Shown in pieces: positions 30,450 to 41,115 of a stretch of DNA of 64,000 bases. A program made the translations under genes and the position numbers. The first letter of the stretch is position 1. The number at the start of each line of letters is the position of its first letter. The notes under the pieces were generated by a model. The model searched no databases, was not told the DNA's origin, and saw only the letters and a list, made by a program, of their open reading frames with translations. The stretch comes from Stutzerimonas kunmingensis (GTDB lineage: Bacteria > Pseudomonadota > Gammaproteobacteria > Pseudomonadales > Pseudomonadaceae), in assembly GCF_014764705.1 (NCBI RefSeq), contig NZ_JACXXG010000017.1, forward strand, positions 22,332-86,331, read 5' to 3'.

Positions 30450-30871
30450 TGCTTTCCTGTAATGGTCTGGTGATTGCTTGGCCCGACTAGACGCTTGAAT
30501 TGGGGCTGACACTCCGATGCCGGGTAGCCGTCTCATGATGCGTTCGCCTGACGGGCGGTTTGTCGAAAGCATCGAGCCAACGCAGCCAAACAAAGCAATA
30601 CGAAGTCGAACAGACGGAGTTCTATCGTGGTTCAGCTGGAGCGGCTCAGGCTGCGCCAAGCAGATGATCTGCAGACATCTTCTCCGTGCCTTCTAATGCA
30701 CCAAGGTCTTCATGAGTCGTTGTTTGGCTATTCGCGAAGGCGCGCCGACTTTACCGGCGAGGGTGACCAGCGGCAAGAACGGCTATTCGTCGCGTGCAGC
30801 CTGGGCACATTCAATGTTGATCGCTTCGGTGATACACTCCGCCGCTTTTCAGCACCCGGCAGTTTGGAATT
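30450..30871. other. Intergenic region between divergent glycosyltransferase and type I secretion genes
   Basis: These 422 bases separate two divergent units and should hold both promoters. The best plus-strand candidate is an extended -10, TGATACACT (30828-30836), about 35 bases before the ABC transporter start, with no good -35. A 104-codon frame across the right part has no recognisable domain and overlaps the transporter gene, so it is not called. No hairpin or repeat stands out. Confidence 0.4.
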
Positions 30872-32605
30872 ATGCGTAACGCGCAGGAAAACGCCCTCAG
30901 GGTCGCGCTCAAGGCGTGCAAGGGGAGTTTCGTTTCGGTAGGGTTCTTCAGCTTCTTTGTTAACGCCCTGATGCTGGTGCCGTCGTTCTACATGCTGCAG
31001 GTCTATGGTCGGGTCGTAACCAGCGGCAGCATTTCGACGCTGGTCATGCTTACGATCATCATGACCGTCCTGATGATAACGATGGGTGCGCTCGAATGGG
31101 TTCGCTCACGGATCATGGTTCGGGTCAGCACCAAGCTCGATGTGTTACTTAGCCGCGACGTCTATCGTGCGAGCTTCAAGCGAGCCCTGGATAGCGGTGG
31201 CATGGACGCATCGGCGCAGCCCCTTAATGACCTCACCGGTTTGCGTCAGTTCCTTACTGGAAACGGTCTTTTCGCATTTTTCGATGCGCCGTGGCTGCCA
31301 ATCTACATTGGCGTGATGTTTCTCTTTCATCCCTGGTTCGGCTGGATCGCCATCGCAAGCGCAATCGTCCTGCTGTGCCTGGCTGTTGCCAATGAGCGCT
31401 TGACCGGTAAGTCGATCGCTGAAGCCAACAAGCAGAATATCGCGGCGAATCTGCATACCAATAAGACGTTGCGTAATGCCGAAGTCATCGAGTCCATGGG
31501 CATGCTGCAGACCCTCATGGGGCGCTGGGGTCAGCGTCAGCGCAAAGTGCTGGTGCTGCAATCAGAGGCCAGTGATAACGGCGGACTGATCACGTCATTA
31601 TCGAAATCATTCCGGATGCTTATCCAATCGCTGATTCTTGGTGTTGGTGCCTATCTGGCGGTGCAGCATGAGATCACTCCTGGCCTGATGATCGCCGGCT
31701 CCATTCTGCTGGGGCGGGCGCTGGCGCCAATCGACCTTATAATCGGCAGCTGGAAAGGATTCATTGCGGCCCGCTCGCAATATTCTCGGCTTAACGAGAT
31801 GCTTGATTTGCAGCAGGCAGAGCCGCAGCGCATGTCGCTCCCTGCGCCAGATGGCAACGTCCAGGTCGAAAACCTGATAGTCGCCGCGCCTGGCTCAAAG
31901 ACCCCCATTCTTAAGAACATCACGTTCGCGGCTCCAGCCGGGGCGGTGGTTGGCATCATCGGGCCCAGCGCTTCCGGTAAGTCGACGTTGGCCCGTGCGC
32001 TGCTCGGCGTCTGGACACCTCAGCATGGCGTGGTGCGGCTCGACGGTGCTGATATCAACAATTGGGACAAGCAGGAGCTGGGTCCGTATGTCGGTTATCT
32101 GCCTCAGGACATCGAACTGTTTGAAGGAAGCATTAGCGATAACATTGCACGTTTCGGTGACATCGACTCCGAAAAGATAATCGCGGCGGCTAAAACAGCC
32201 GGTGTTCACGAAATGGTTCTGCAGCTGCCGGAGGGCTACGACACGGTAATCGGTACTGCCGGGGTCAATCTGTCCGGAGGGCAGCGGCAGCGCATCGGAC
32301 TGGCTCGTGCGATTTACGGCACCCCCAGGTTGATCATCCTGGATGAGCCGAACTCAAACCTTGACGATGTGGGTGAGCGCGCCTTGGCGGGCGCTATCCA
32401 GCAGTTGAAGGCGACCGGGGCGACGATCTTCGTCATTACGCATCGCACAAGCATTCTCAGCCAACTGGACCGGCTCATGGTCATGACTGGCGGAACGATC
32501 AATATGTATGGCCCGCGCGATCAGGTCATGGCGGAACTCAATAAGCAACAATCGGCCGCGCAAGCTCAAGCGTCGCAGCCTGCCGTTGCGTCGGCTCGCT
32601 TTTGA
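30872..32605 (+). CDS. Type I secretion ABC transporter/ATPase (PrtD/RsaD-like)
   Basis: The 577-residue half-transporter has no N-terminal peptidase domain, which is typical of the PrtD/RsaD/AprD group. Membrane helices begin at SVGFFSFFVNALMLVPSFYMLQVYGRVV. The ATPase has Walker A GPSASGKST near residue 368, signature LSGGQRQRIGLARAIYG near 470 and Walker B LIILDEPNSNLD near 490. This subunit recognises the C-terminal signal of the substrate and powers export. It heads an operon with the adaptor and TolC-like genes and gmd. The likely substrate is the RsaA-like protein encoded 13 kb downstream. Confidence 0.93.
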   Translation: MRNAQENALRVALKACKGSFVSVGFFSFFVNALMLVPSFYMLQVYGRVVTSGSISTLVMLTIIMTVLMITMGALEWVRSRIMVRVSTKLDVLLSRDVYRASFKRALDSGGMDASAQPLNDLTGLRQFLTGNGLFAFFDAPWLPIYIGVMFLFHPWFGWIAIASAIVLLCLAVANERLTGKSIAEANKQNIAANLHTNKTLRNAEVIESMGMLQTLMGRWGQRQRKVLVLQSEASDNGGLITSLSKSFRMLIQSLILGVGAYLAVQHEITPGLMIAGSILLGRALAPIDLIIGSWKGFIAARSQYSRLNEMLDLQQAEPQRMSLPAPDGNVQVENLIVAAPGSKTPILKNITFAAPAGAVVGIIGPSASGKSTLARALLGVWTPQHGVVRLDGADINNWDKQELGPYVGYLPQDIELFEGSISDNIARFGDIDSEKIIAAAKTAGVHEMVLQLPEGYDTVIGTAGVNLSGGQRQRIGLARAIYGTPRLIILDEPNSNLDDVGERALAGAIQQLKATGATIFVITHRTSILSQLDRLMVMTGGTINMYGPRDQVMAELNKQQSAAQAQASQPAVASARF

Positions 32606-32618
32606 GCAGGGACTATCG

Positions 32619-33941
32619 ATGACCAGCATGAACACTCAGATTAACGATAGCCTTGCGGATCTCCCTACCTCGGATAGCCGTTCTCGCCTCATTGGCTTTC
32701 TTATCGTCTTCGTTACCTTCGGTATCTTCGGCACCTGGGCCACCTTTGCGCCGCTGGAGAGTGCCGCACTAGCGCCGGGCGTCGTTACGGTCCAGTCGTA
32801 CCGCAAGACGGTCCAGCATCTTGAGGGCGGTATCGTTAAAGAACTGTTGGCGCGTGACGGGGATATGGTTGCTGCGGGAGACCCGTTGATCGTCCTCGAC
32901 GACACGCAGTTGCGTGCCGAATATGGCATGACGCGTAGCCAGCTGGTCGCAGCGCAAGCGATGGAGGCTCGTTTGGCAGCCGAGCGAGACGGGCTGGAAA
33001 CGATCGATTTCAGTCGCATGCTGGAGGCCGACAGCGAGCGGGCAACTGAAGCGCGACAAAGTGAAACGCAAATATTCAATGCCCGACGTGGTTCGCGGTT
33101 GGGTGAGATTTCGGTACTGCAAAAGCGCATTGGTCAGCTGAACGAGCAAATCAGCGGCCTGCAGTCGATGATTGCGACCAAGCGCAGCCTGGAGAAGTCC
33201 TACAGTGGCGAAATTGGTGAGCTGACCGAGCTGCTGTCCGAGGGGTACGTCGACAAACAACGTTTGCTGGAGCAGGAGCGCAAGCTCGGCATGCTCCGCG
33301 CGGAAATAGCCGACCACCAGTCCGACATCACCCGGACGAAGCTCCAGATCAGCGAAACTGAGCTGCAAATTCTCCAACTCAACAAAGATTTCAGCTCTGA
33401 GGTAGTCGGTCAGTTAGCCGAAGTGCAAACGCGGGTATTTGACCTGCAGGAGCGAGTTTCAGCGCTCGAAGATCGCATCAGCCGCATCGTAATCCGAGCA
33501 CCTGAGGACGGCATGATCCTTGGCATGAAAATTCATACCGTGGGCGGGGTGGTCAGTCCTGGCACGCCGCTACTGGATATCGTGCCTTCCGTATCCGACC
33601 TGATTGTCGAAGCTCAGGTTTCACCGATTGATATTGATCGAGTCAGCGTCGGCAAAAAGGCGGACATTCGTTTCAGCGCGTTCAAAAATGCGACCACGCC
33701 TGAGATCGAAGGCAAGGTCGTGCAGATTTCGGCGGACCGGTTGATGAACGAGCAGACCGGGATGCCCTACTACCTCGCGCGGGTGAGTCTCACTGAAGAA
33801 GGTGTCCGTTCGCTCGGTTCGCTCAAGCTGCAGCCCGGCATGCCTGCAGAGGTGCTGATCAACACCGGCGACCGCACCATGCTCCAATACCTGATGCAAC
33901 CGGCGACGGATGCCTTCGCCCGATCGATGATCGAGGACTGA
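32619..33941 (+). CDS. Type I secretion membrane-fusion protein (PrtE/RsaE/HlyD family)
   Basis: The 440-residue adaptor has a short cytoplasmic N-terminus, one membrane helix (LIGFLIVFVTFGIFGTWATF, residues about 21-40), a lipoyl-like strand (VQHLEGGIVKELLARDGDMV near 65), a long periplasmic coiled coil (about 95-285) and a C-terminal lipoyl/beta-barrel part (IVIRAPEDGMILGMKIHTVG near 295). It bridges the ABC transporter and the TolC-like porin. The ATG with GAGCAGGGAC upstream, 14 bases after the ABC gene stop, is used; an earlier frame overlaps that gene. Confidence 0.93.
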   Translation: MTSMNTQINDSLADLPTSDSRSRLIGFLIVFVTFGIFGTWATFAPLESAALAPGVVTVQSYRKTVQHLEGGIVKELLARDGDMVAAGDPLIVLDDTQLRAEYGMTRSQLVAAQAMEARLAAERDGLETIDFSRMLEADSERATEARQSETQIFNARRGSRLGEISVLQKRIGQLNEQISGLQSMIATKRSLEKSYSGEIGELTELLSEGYVDKQRLLEQERKLGMLRAEIADHQSDITRTKLQISETELQILQLNKDFSSEVVGQLAEVQTRVFDLQERVSALEDRISRIVIRAPEDGMILGMKIHTVGGVVSPGTPLLDIVPSVSDLIVEAQVSPIDIDRVSVGKKADIRFSAFKNATTPEIEGKVVQISADRLMNEQTGMPYYLARVSLTEEGVRSLGSLKLQPGMPAEVLINTGDRTMLQYLMQPATDAFARSMIED

Positions 33942-33944
33942 CCC

Positions 33945-36376
<2,432 letters not shown>

Positions 36377-36544
36377 CCTATTGTGAATTTGCCCTGAGCC
36401 GTTGGCACGCTGCCCCTGTTGATCTGGTTTCGGCGGGAACTGCAGGGCTGGCGCAGCGTGTAAATCAGGATTGGTTGGTTTGGCAAATTTCAGCCCACCA
36501 CAGGTCGATTGTTGCCCCAATTGCCCCCACCAGAAGGATCGCAA

Positions 36545-37648
36545 GTGCGGTTACTATTCGACGTCACTCGTCTGCTTGAATCCGGCCTTCATACGGGTAT
36601 TCAGCGAGTGGTTCGGTGTCTTCTCCGGGCTGGGCAAAAGGCGTCAGGCCCTATGGACGTCCGCGTTGCCCCGGTTCGTTTCGAGGGCGAACGCTGGTAC
36701 CTCCTGCCCGGTTTGGCCCCCCATCCGCTCGAAGGTGCCGTGACCACACGGCAGGAGCAGGGCATCGAGTTCCTGCCAGGAGAAGGCGATCATTTGCTCA
36801 TGTTCGACGCCTCGTGGTACCTCGAGCCGTGGCCAGCCATCGACCGCGCATTGGAGCAGGGCGCCCAAGTGCATGCGATGGTGCATGATCTTCTCCCCAT
36901 TGAGCAGCCTGTCTGGTTCCGGCCCGGCTTGCAGCAGCGTTTCGGATGCCATCTCGATGCCTTGCTTGGCAGGGTCGGTGTGCTTTTCGCGCCGAGCGTC
37001 CACGTCCAGCAGCGCCTGGCTGAATACGTCAATCGCAAAGGTCTTAGCGTCGAGCTCAAGCTTTTGCCTCATGGTGGTGACTTCTTTGCTGGCGAGCCGT
37101 TGCGCTCGCCGCATGGGTTGCCCACCAGCCTGCAAACCGGGCAAGGGCCGATATTTCTAGTCACCGGTACGCTTGAGCCTCGCAAGCAGCACGCACTCAT
37201 TCTTGATGCCTTCGATGAGCTATGGAACAGCCTGCATCCGGCCAAGCTGCTGTTTGTGGGCAGGTCTGGATGGAAGGTAGATGCGCTGATTGAGCGGATC
37301 GACCACCACCCTCGCTTGCACGACCGGCTATTTCACCTCCAGCAAATCGACGATGCCATGCTTGACTGGCTGTACCGCAATGTTGACGGGCTGATTTATC
37401 TGTCTCGTGCCGAAGGCTTCGGCCTGCCGGTTCTCGAGGCCAGCATGCGTGGCTGTCCCGTCATAGCGACCGATCTGCCCGTATTGCGGGAAGCCGGCGG
37501 TAACTGGCCGCTCTACATTCAGCCTCGTCAGGAGACATTGACGCAGGCGCTTATGCATCCTGCGCCTCGCAAACCCGCTTCGGCGGGTCGAACCTGGGCC
37601 AGCACGCTGGCCCGCCTTGTCGCAACTCTGGAAAATGCCTATGCCTAG
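36545..37648 (+). CDS. GT4-family glycosyltransferase
   Basis: The 367-residue protein starts VRLLFDVTRLLESGLHTGIQRVVR, the acceptor-domain start typical of D-rhamnosyl/mannosyl transferases in ABC-type O-polysaccharide clusters. It has FLVTGTLEPRKQHALILDAF near residue 205 and LSRAEGFGLPVLEASMRGCPV near 285 (donor site). GTG at 36545 with AGAAGGATC upstream is the likely start, since the earlier frame start adds 12 residues before the conserved strand. The gene overlaps the start of the ABC-permease gene. Confidence 0.85.
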   Translation: MRLLFDVTRLLESGLHTGIQRVVRCLLRAGQKASGPMDVRVAPVRFEGERWYLLPGLAPHPLEGAVTTRQEQGIEFLPGEGDHLLMFDASWYLEPWPAIDRALEQGAQVHAMVHDLLPIEQPVWFRPGLQQRFGCHLDALLGRVGVLFAPSVHVQQRLAEYVNRKGLSVELKLLPHGGDFFAGEPLRSPHGLPTSLQTGQGPIFLVTGTLEPRKQHALILDAFDELWNSLHPAKLLFVGRSGWKVDALIERIDHHPRLHDRLFHLQQIDDAMLDWLYRNVDGLIYLSRAEGFGLPVLEASMRGCPVIATDLPVLREAGGNWPLYIQPRQETLTQALMHPAPRKPASAGRTWASTLARLVATLENAYA

Positions 37649-38459
37649 GTTGTATTCAGCCTTGACTAAACTGCCCCTTGTGGGTGACGTGTTCCGGTTC
37701 CGTGGGCTGGTCTATGCCATTACGCTCCGGGATATCAGAAGCCGCTATGTCGGGTCGGCGTTCGGCCCCTTGTGGTTGGTGCTGCCTCCGGTGTTCATGG
37801 TCTTCATCTACACGGTAATCTTTTCGCAGATCATGCGAGCGCGGTTGCCTGGAGTAGAGCACCAGTTCGCCTACAGCATGTATCTCTGCGCGGGGCTGCT
37901 GTCCTGGAATCTCTTGTTGGAACTCGTTCAGCGCAGCAAGGGCCTGTTTCTTGAGCACGCTAACCTTATCAAGAAGTCGAACTTCTCCAAGTTCATCCTC
38001 TTCATACCGGTGGTCGTGGTTGCCTTGCTCAACAGCATGATTTTGCTGGTACTGATCCTGGGCTTCATGCTGCTGTCCGGTTACCCAATGCCATCGTCAC
38101 TGGCCTATATTCTTCCGGTGCTGGCCGTTGTTCTGCTGATGGGGCTTGCCTTAGGTGCATTGCTGGCTACGTTGAACGTGTTTTTTCGCGATGTGGGCCA
38201 GTTTGTCGACGTGTTCTTCCAAGGTATCTTCTGGGCGACGCCGATCGTCTATCCGGTTTCGATTCTGTCCCCGGCAGTGCAACAGGCGTTGTCCTGGAAC
38301 CCACTGTTCCCGCTTGTTCGGGCAGCGCAAAGCAGCTTTTTGGGTGATGTGCCAGATATCGCCTCGCTGGGATATCCGCTAGCGGTTGCCATTGTATTTT
38401 TCGCACTTGCCCTGCTGTTGTACCGCAGAAGCTATGCCGATCTGCTGGACCAAATCTAG
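37641..38459 (+). CDS. wzm: O-polysaccharide ABC transporter permease Wzm
   Basis: The 272-residue ABC-2 type permease has six hydrophobic stretches and the family start LVYAITLRDIRSRYVGSAFGPLWL followed by PVFMVFIYTVIFS. Wzm forms the membrane channel that moves completed undecaprenyl-linked O-polysaccharide to the periplasm. The ATG at 37641 has GGAA at a suitable distance; another ATG six bases earlier is possible. It overlaps the preceding glycosyltransferase and is followed after two bases by the ATPase gene, making an operon. Confidence 0.92.
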   Translation: MPRLYSALTKLPLVGDVFRFRGLVYAITLRDIRSRYVGSAFGPLWLVLPPVFMVFIYTVIFSQIMRARLPGVEHQFAYSMYLCAGLLSWNLLLELVQRSKGLFLEHANLIKKSNFSKFILFIPVVVVALLNSMILLVLILGFMLLSGYPMPSSLAYILPVLAVVLLMGLALGALLATLNVFFRDVGQFVDVFFQGIFWATPIVYPVSILSPAVQQALSWNPLFPLVRAAQSSFLGDVPDIASLGYPLAVAIVFFALALLLYRRSYADLLDQI

Positions 38460-38461
38460 AC

Positions 38462-39688
38462 ATGACGATAATTGTTGAAAATATTGGCAAGGCTTATCCG
38501 AGGATCAAGGGACGCTGGCAGGCGATCGGCGTCTGGCTCGGGCTCGTAGCCCGCGAACAGAACTGGATCATTCGCGGTGTCGACTTCCGGGTGGGTGAGG
38601 GCGAGGCCGTTGGCATCATTGGCGTAAACGGCGCCGGCAAAAGCACTCTGCTGAAGATGATCAGCGGCACATGCGTGCCCACCGAAGGCAGCGTGCGCAC
38701 CGGCGGGCGAATTGCCGCACTGTTAGAACTGGGGATGGGCTTCCACCCCGAGTTTACCGGACGCCAGAACGTGTTGTTGGCCGCGCGTATGCAGGGGCTC
38801 GAACGCGAGCAGGCGACCAGCCTGATACCGGCCATCGAGCAGTTTGCCGAAATCGGCGAATACTTCGATCAGCCTGTGCGCACCTATTCTTCGGGTATGT
38901 TTGTCCGCTTGGCGTTCAGCGTTGCTACCGCGGTGCGTCCGGAAGTGCTGATCGTTGACGAGGCGCTTGCTGTCGGCGACGTCTACTTCCAGCACAAGTC
39001 CTTTGCGCGCATCCGTGAGTTCCGTGAGCAGGGCACCACGCTGCTGTTCGTATCCCATGATCCAGGTGCCATAAAAAGCCTATGCGACCGGGCGATCCTG
39101 TTGGGCGAGGGCAAGATGCTGCTCGATGGCAAGCCGGACGATGTGCTTGATTATTACAATTCGCTGATTGCGCGCAAGGAGGTCGTGGCTGGGCTCGATG
39201 GCGAGGCTTACCTCGGCCGCTCCGGCAATGGCAAGGCGCGCATTGTTAGCCTGGATGTGTCCTCGCGCGGCTACCCGGCTAACCTTTTGCTGGTAGGCGC
39301 GCCGTTGACCATCCGCCTGGGCATCCTTGCTAATGAACCTATTGCTGACCTGTCGCTGGGATTCATGCTCAAGGACCGCACCGGTTACGATATCTACGGC
39401 ACAAACACCTGGCTGCGCGGCGAATTCCGCGATCTCGGCAAGCAGCCAGGCGAGGTGCGCGAAGTCTGTGTCGAGATCCCGTCGTTGCTGGTCGGGCCCG
39501 GCAGCTACAGTCTGACGCTCGCCCTCCACAGCGGCGCCGATCACCTCGACGACAACTATGACTGGTGGGACAAGGCGGTTGTTTTCCAGGTGGTCAGCAA
39601 CCACGAACTGCCACATTTCGTCGGTGCTTGTGCGTTGCAGTCGCGCTTCGAGGTCAGAGAGCTTCTCGCAGCACCCTCGGCAGAATAA
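38462..39688 (+). CDS. wzt: O-polysaccharide ABC transporter ATPase Wzt with C-terminal carbohydrate-binding domain
   Basis: The 408-residue ATPase has Walker A GVNGAGKSTLLKMISG near residue 55, signature YSSGMFVRLAFSVATAV near 142 and Walker B VLIVDEALAVGD near 162. About 150 residues follow the ATPase (from around 250), with beta-rich segments such as LSLGFMLKDRTGYDIYGTNTW. This is the extended Wzt form, in which the C-terminal domain recognises a specific chemical cap on the non-reducing end of the glycan before export. The capping enzyme is probably the methyltransferase encoded next. Confidence 0.93.
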   Translation: MTIIVENIGKAYPRIKGRWQAIGVWLGLVAREQNWIIRGVDFRVGEGEAVGIIGVNGAGKSTLLKMISGTCVPTEGSVRTGGRIAALLELGMGFHPEFTGRQNVLLAARMQGLEREQATSLIPAIEQFAEIGEYFDQPVRTYSSGMFVRLAFSVATAVRPEVLIVDEALAVGDVYFQHKSFARIREFREQGTTLLFVSHDPGAIKSLCDRAILLGEGKMLLDGKPDDVLDYYNSLIARKEVVAGLDGEAYLGRSGNGKARIVSLDVSSRGYPANLLLVGAPLTIRLGILANEPIADLSLGFMLKDRTGYDIYGTNTWLRGEFRDLGKQPGEVREVCVEIPSLLVGPGSYSLTLALHSGADHLDDNYDWWDKAVVFQVVSNHELPHFVGACALQSRFEVRELLAAPSAE

Positions 39689-39761
39689 GTACTCATGCTT
39701 TCCGGTCTCGGCCGGATTACGTCCCACCGGCCGACAGGCCGCTCATTTTTCAGATGCCCTC

Positions 39762-41108
39762 ATGGATACCGATCTAAAAGCACTACAGAACATCATTGCG
39801 GCTGAAGTGGCTCGCCGAGAGTATGAACGCGTTACTGAGGTTGAAGAGGCCGCAGGCGGGCCGGCTGCGGGTACACCTAATTTGCCCAATGATCTTGTGC
39901 GCGCTTACGAGCTTCTCGAGCTGGAAAGCTACCTGCCTTCCGCGCCTTGGGCGGAGCCAACCGTCGCGCCTGCTGCGCAAGCAGCGGGTGCCGATGCGCA
40001 GCAGCGTGCCCGCGGACTCTATACGCGCCTGACCGGCACGCCACTCCGCCGGGTACTCAATCACCCTCGGGTCACGGGCCTGCTGCGCCGTGCGCAACAG
40101 CGACCGGGCGGCGCCACCTTAGGTAACCTCCTGCGCGTTGTGATCTCCGGCATCGTACGCCGGGTGCCGGGTGCACACAGGCTGCTGCATCTGCTTGTTG
40201 TGCTGCGCTACCTGCCGGAGCGCCTGCGCGACCTGGAATATCATGCGGCCGACGGCAATACGCGTTTGCGAAATCTTGGTTTGCAAATCCAGGACCAGGC
40301 GAACCAGAGCCTCTACAGTCAGGGGCTGGCCATACAGGAAAATCAGGCCTACCTGCTGGAACGCATCAAGCGCCTCGAGCAGCAGGTGCGACAGCACCGT
40401 ACAAGCCAGCCGACGGTCGCTGCTGAGCCGGTGATCGCAGCAGACATGCCGGCCGAAATGTACGTGGCCTTCGAAGACCGGTTCCGCGGCAGCTCTGAGC
40501 AGATTCGCGAACGCCTTCAGGCCAATGTCCCGCTGCTGCAAGCGGTGGTGCTCGGTCAAGACCGGCCGGTGTTGGACCTTGGGTGCGGACGCGGCGAATG
40601 GCTGCGGTTGCTAGTCGACAATAACGTCCAGGCGCTCGGAATAGACACCAACCCCAGCATGGTCGAGCACTGCCGCAGCGGCGGACTGCAGGCTGAGGTG
40701 GCCGACGCGTTGGTCTACCTGAGACAGCAGCCGGAAAAGAGCCTACCAGCCGTAACCGCATTTCACGTCATCGAGCATGTGCCGTTGAGTGTGCTTGTCG
40801 AACTGATAGACGAGGCCCTGCGGGTGATCAGACCGGGCGGGCTGGTCCTGTTCGAGACGCCAAACCCAGAAAACCTCATCGTCGGAGCGTGCAACTTCTA
40901 CACCGATCCGACCCATCGCAATCCGCTGCCGCCGGCGCTCATGGCTTTCATGCTGGAGTCGCGTGGTTTCGTGAACGTTCGGATCGACCGCCGCCACCCG
41001 GCTGACCCAGCGCTTTTGCTGCAGGGAGAGGATCAGGCCCTGACCCAGACGCTCAATCGCCTGCTGTTCGGCGCGCAGGATTACGCTGTCATCGGCTACG
41101 CACCCTGA
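39762..41108 (+). CDS. SAM-dependent methyltransferase with coiled coil (putative O-polysaccharide chain terminator)
   Basis: The 448-residue protein has an N-terminal low-complexity/helical part, a predicted coiled coil (about residues 155-215, rich in L/Q/E heptads) and a C-terminal class I methyltransferase. The methyltransferase has VLDLGCGRGEWLRLL near 270, DALVYLRQQPEKSLPAVTAFHVIEHV near 310 and LFETPNPENL near 365. In E. coli O9a, WbdD combines methylation of the chain end with a coiled-coil molecular ruler. Position right after Wzt suggests a similar role here. ATG at 39762 is used, since the longer frame overlaps wzt. The chain-end function is inference. Confidence 0.75.
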   Translation: MDTDLKALQNIIAAEVARREYERVTEVEEAAGGPAAGTPNLPNDLVRAYELLELESYLPSAPWAEPTVAPAAQAAGADAQQRARGLYTRLTGTPLRRVLNHPRVTGLLRRAQQRPGGATLGNLLRVVISGIVRRVPGAHRLLHLLVVLRYLPERLRDLEYHAADGNTRLRNLGLQIQDQANQSLYSQGLAIQENQAYLLERIKRLEQQVRQHRTSQPTVAAEPVIAADMPAEMYVAFEDRFRGSSEQIRERLQANVPLLQAVVLGQDRPVLDLGCGRGEWLRLLVDNNVQALGIDTNPSMVEHCRSGGLQAEVADALVYLRQQPEKSLPAVTAFHVIEHVPLSVLVELIDEALRVIRPGGLVLFETPNPENLIVGACNFYTDPTHRNPLPPALMAFMLESRGFVNVRIDRRHPADPALLLQGEDQALTQTLNRLLFGAQDYAVIGYAP

Positions 41109-41115
41109 GGCTTGC

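Noticed and set aside
30627..30941. 104-codon frame before the type I ABC gene
   Set aside because: It overlaps the ABC gene start, lacks a domain and has no support beyond being open.
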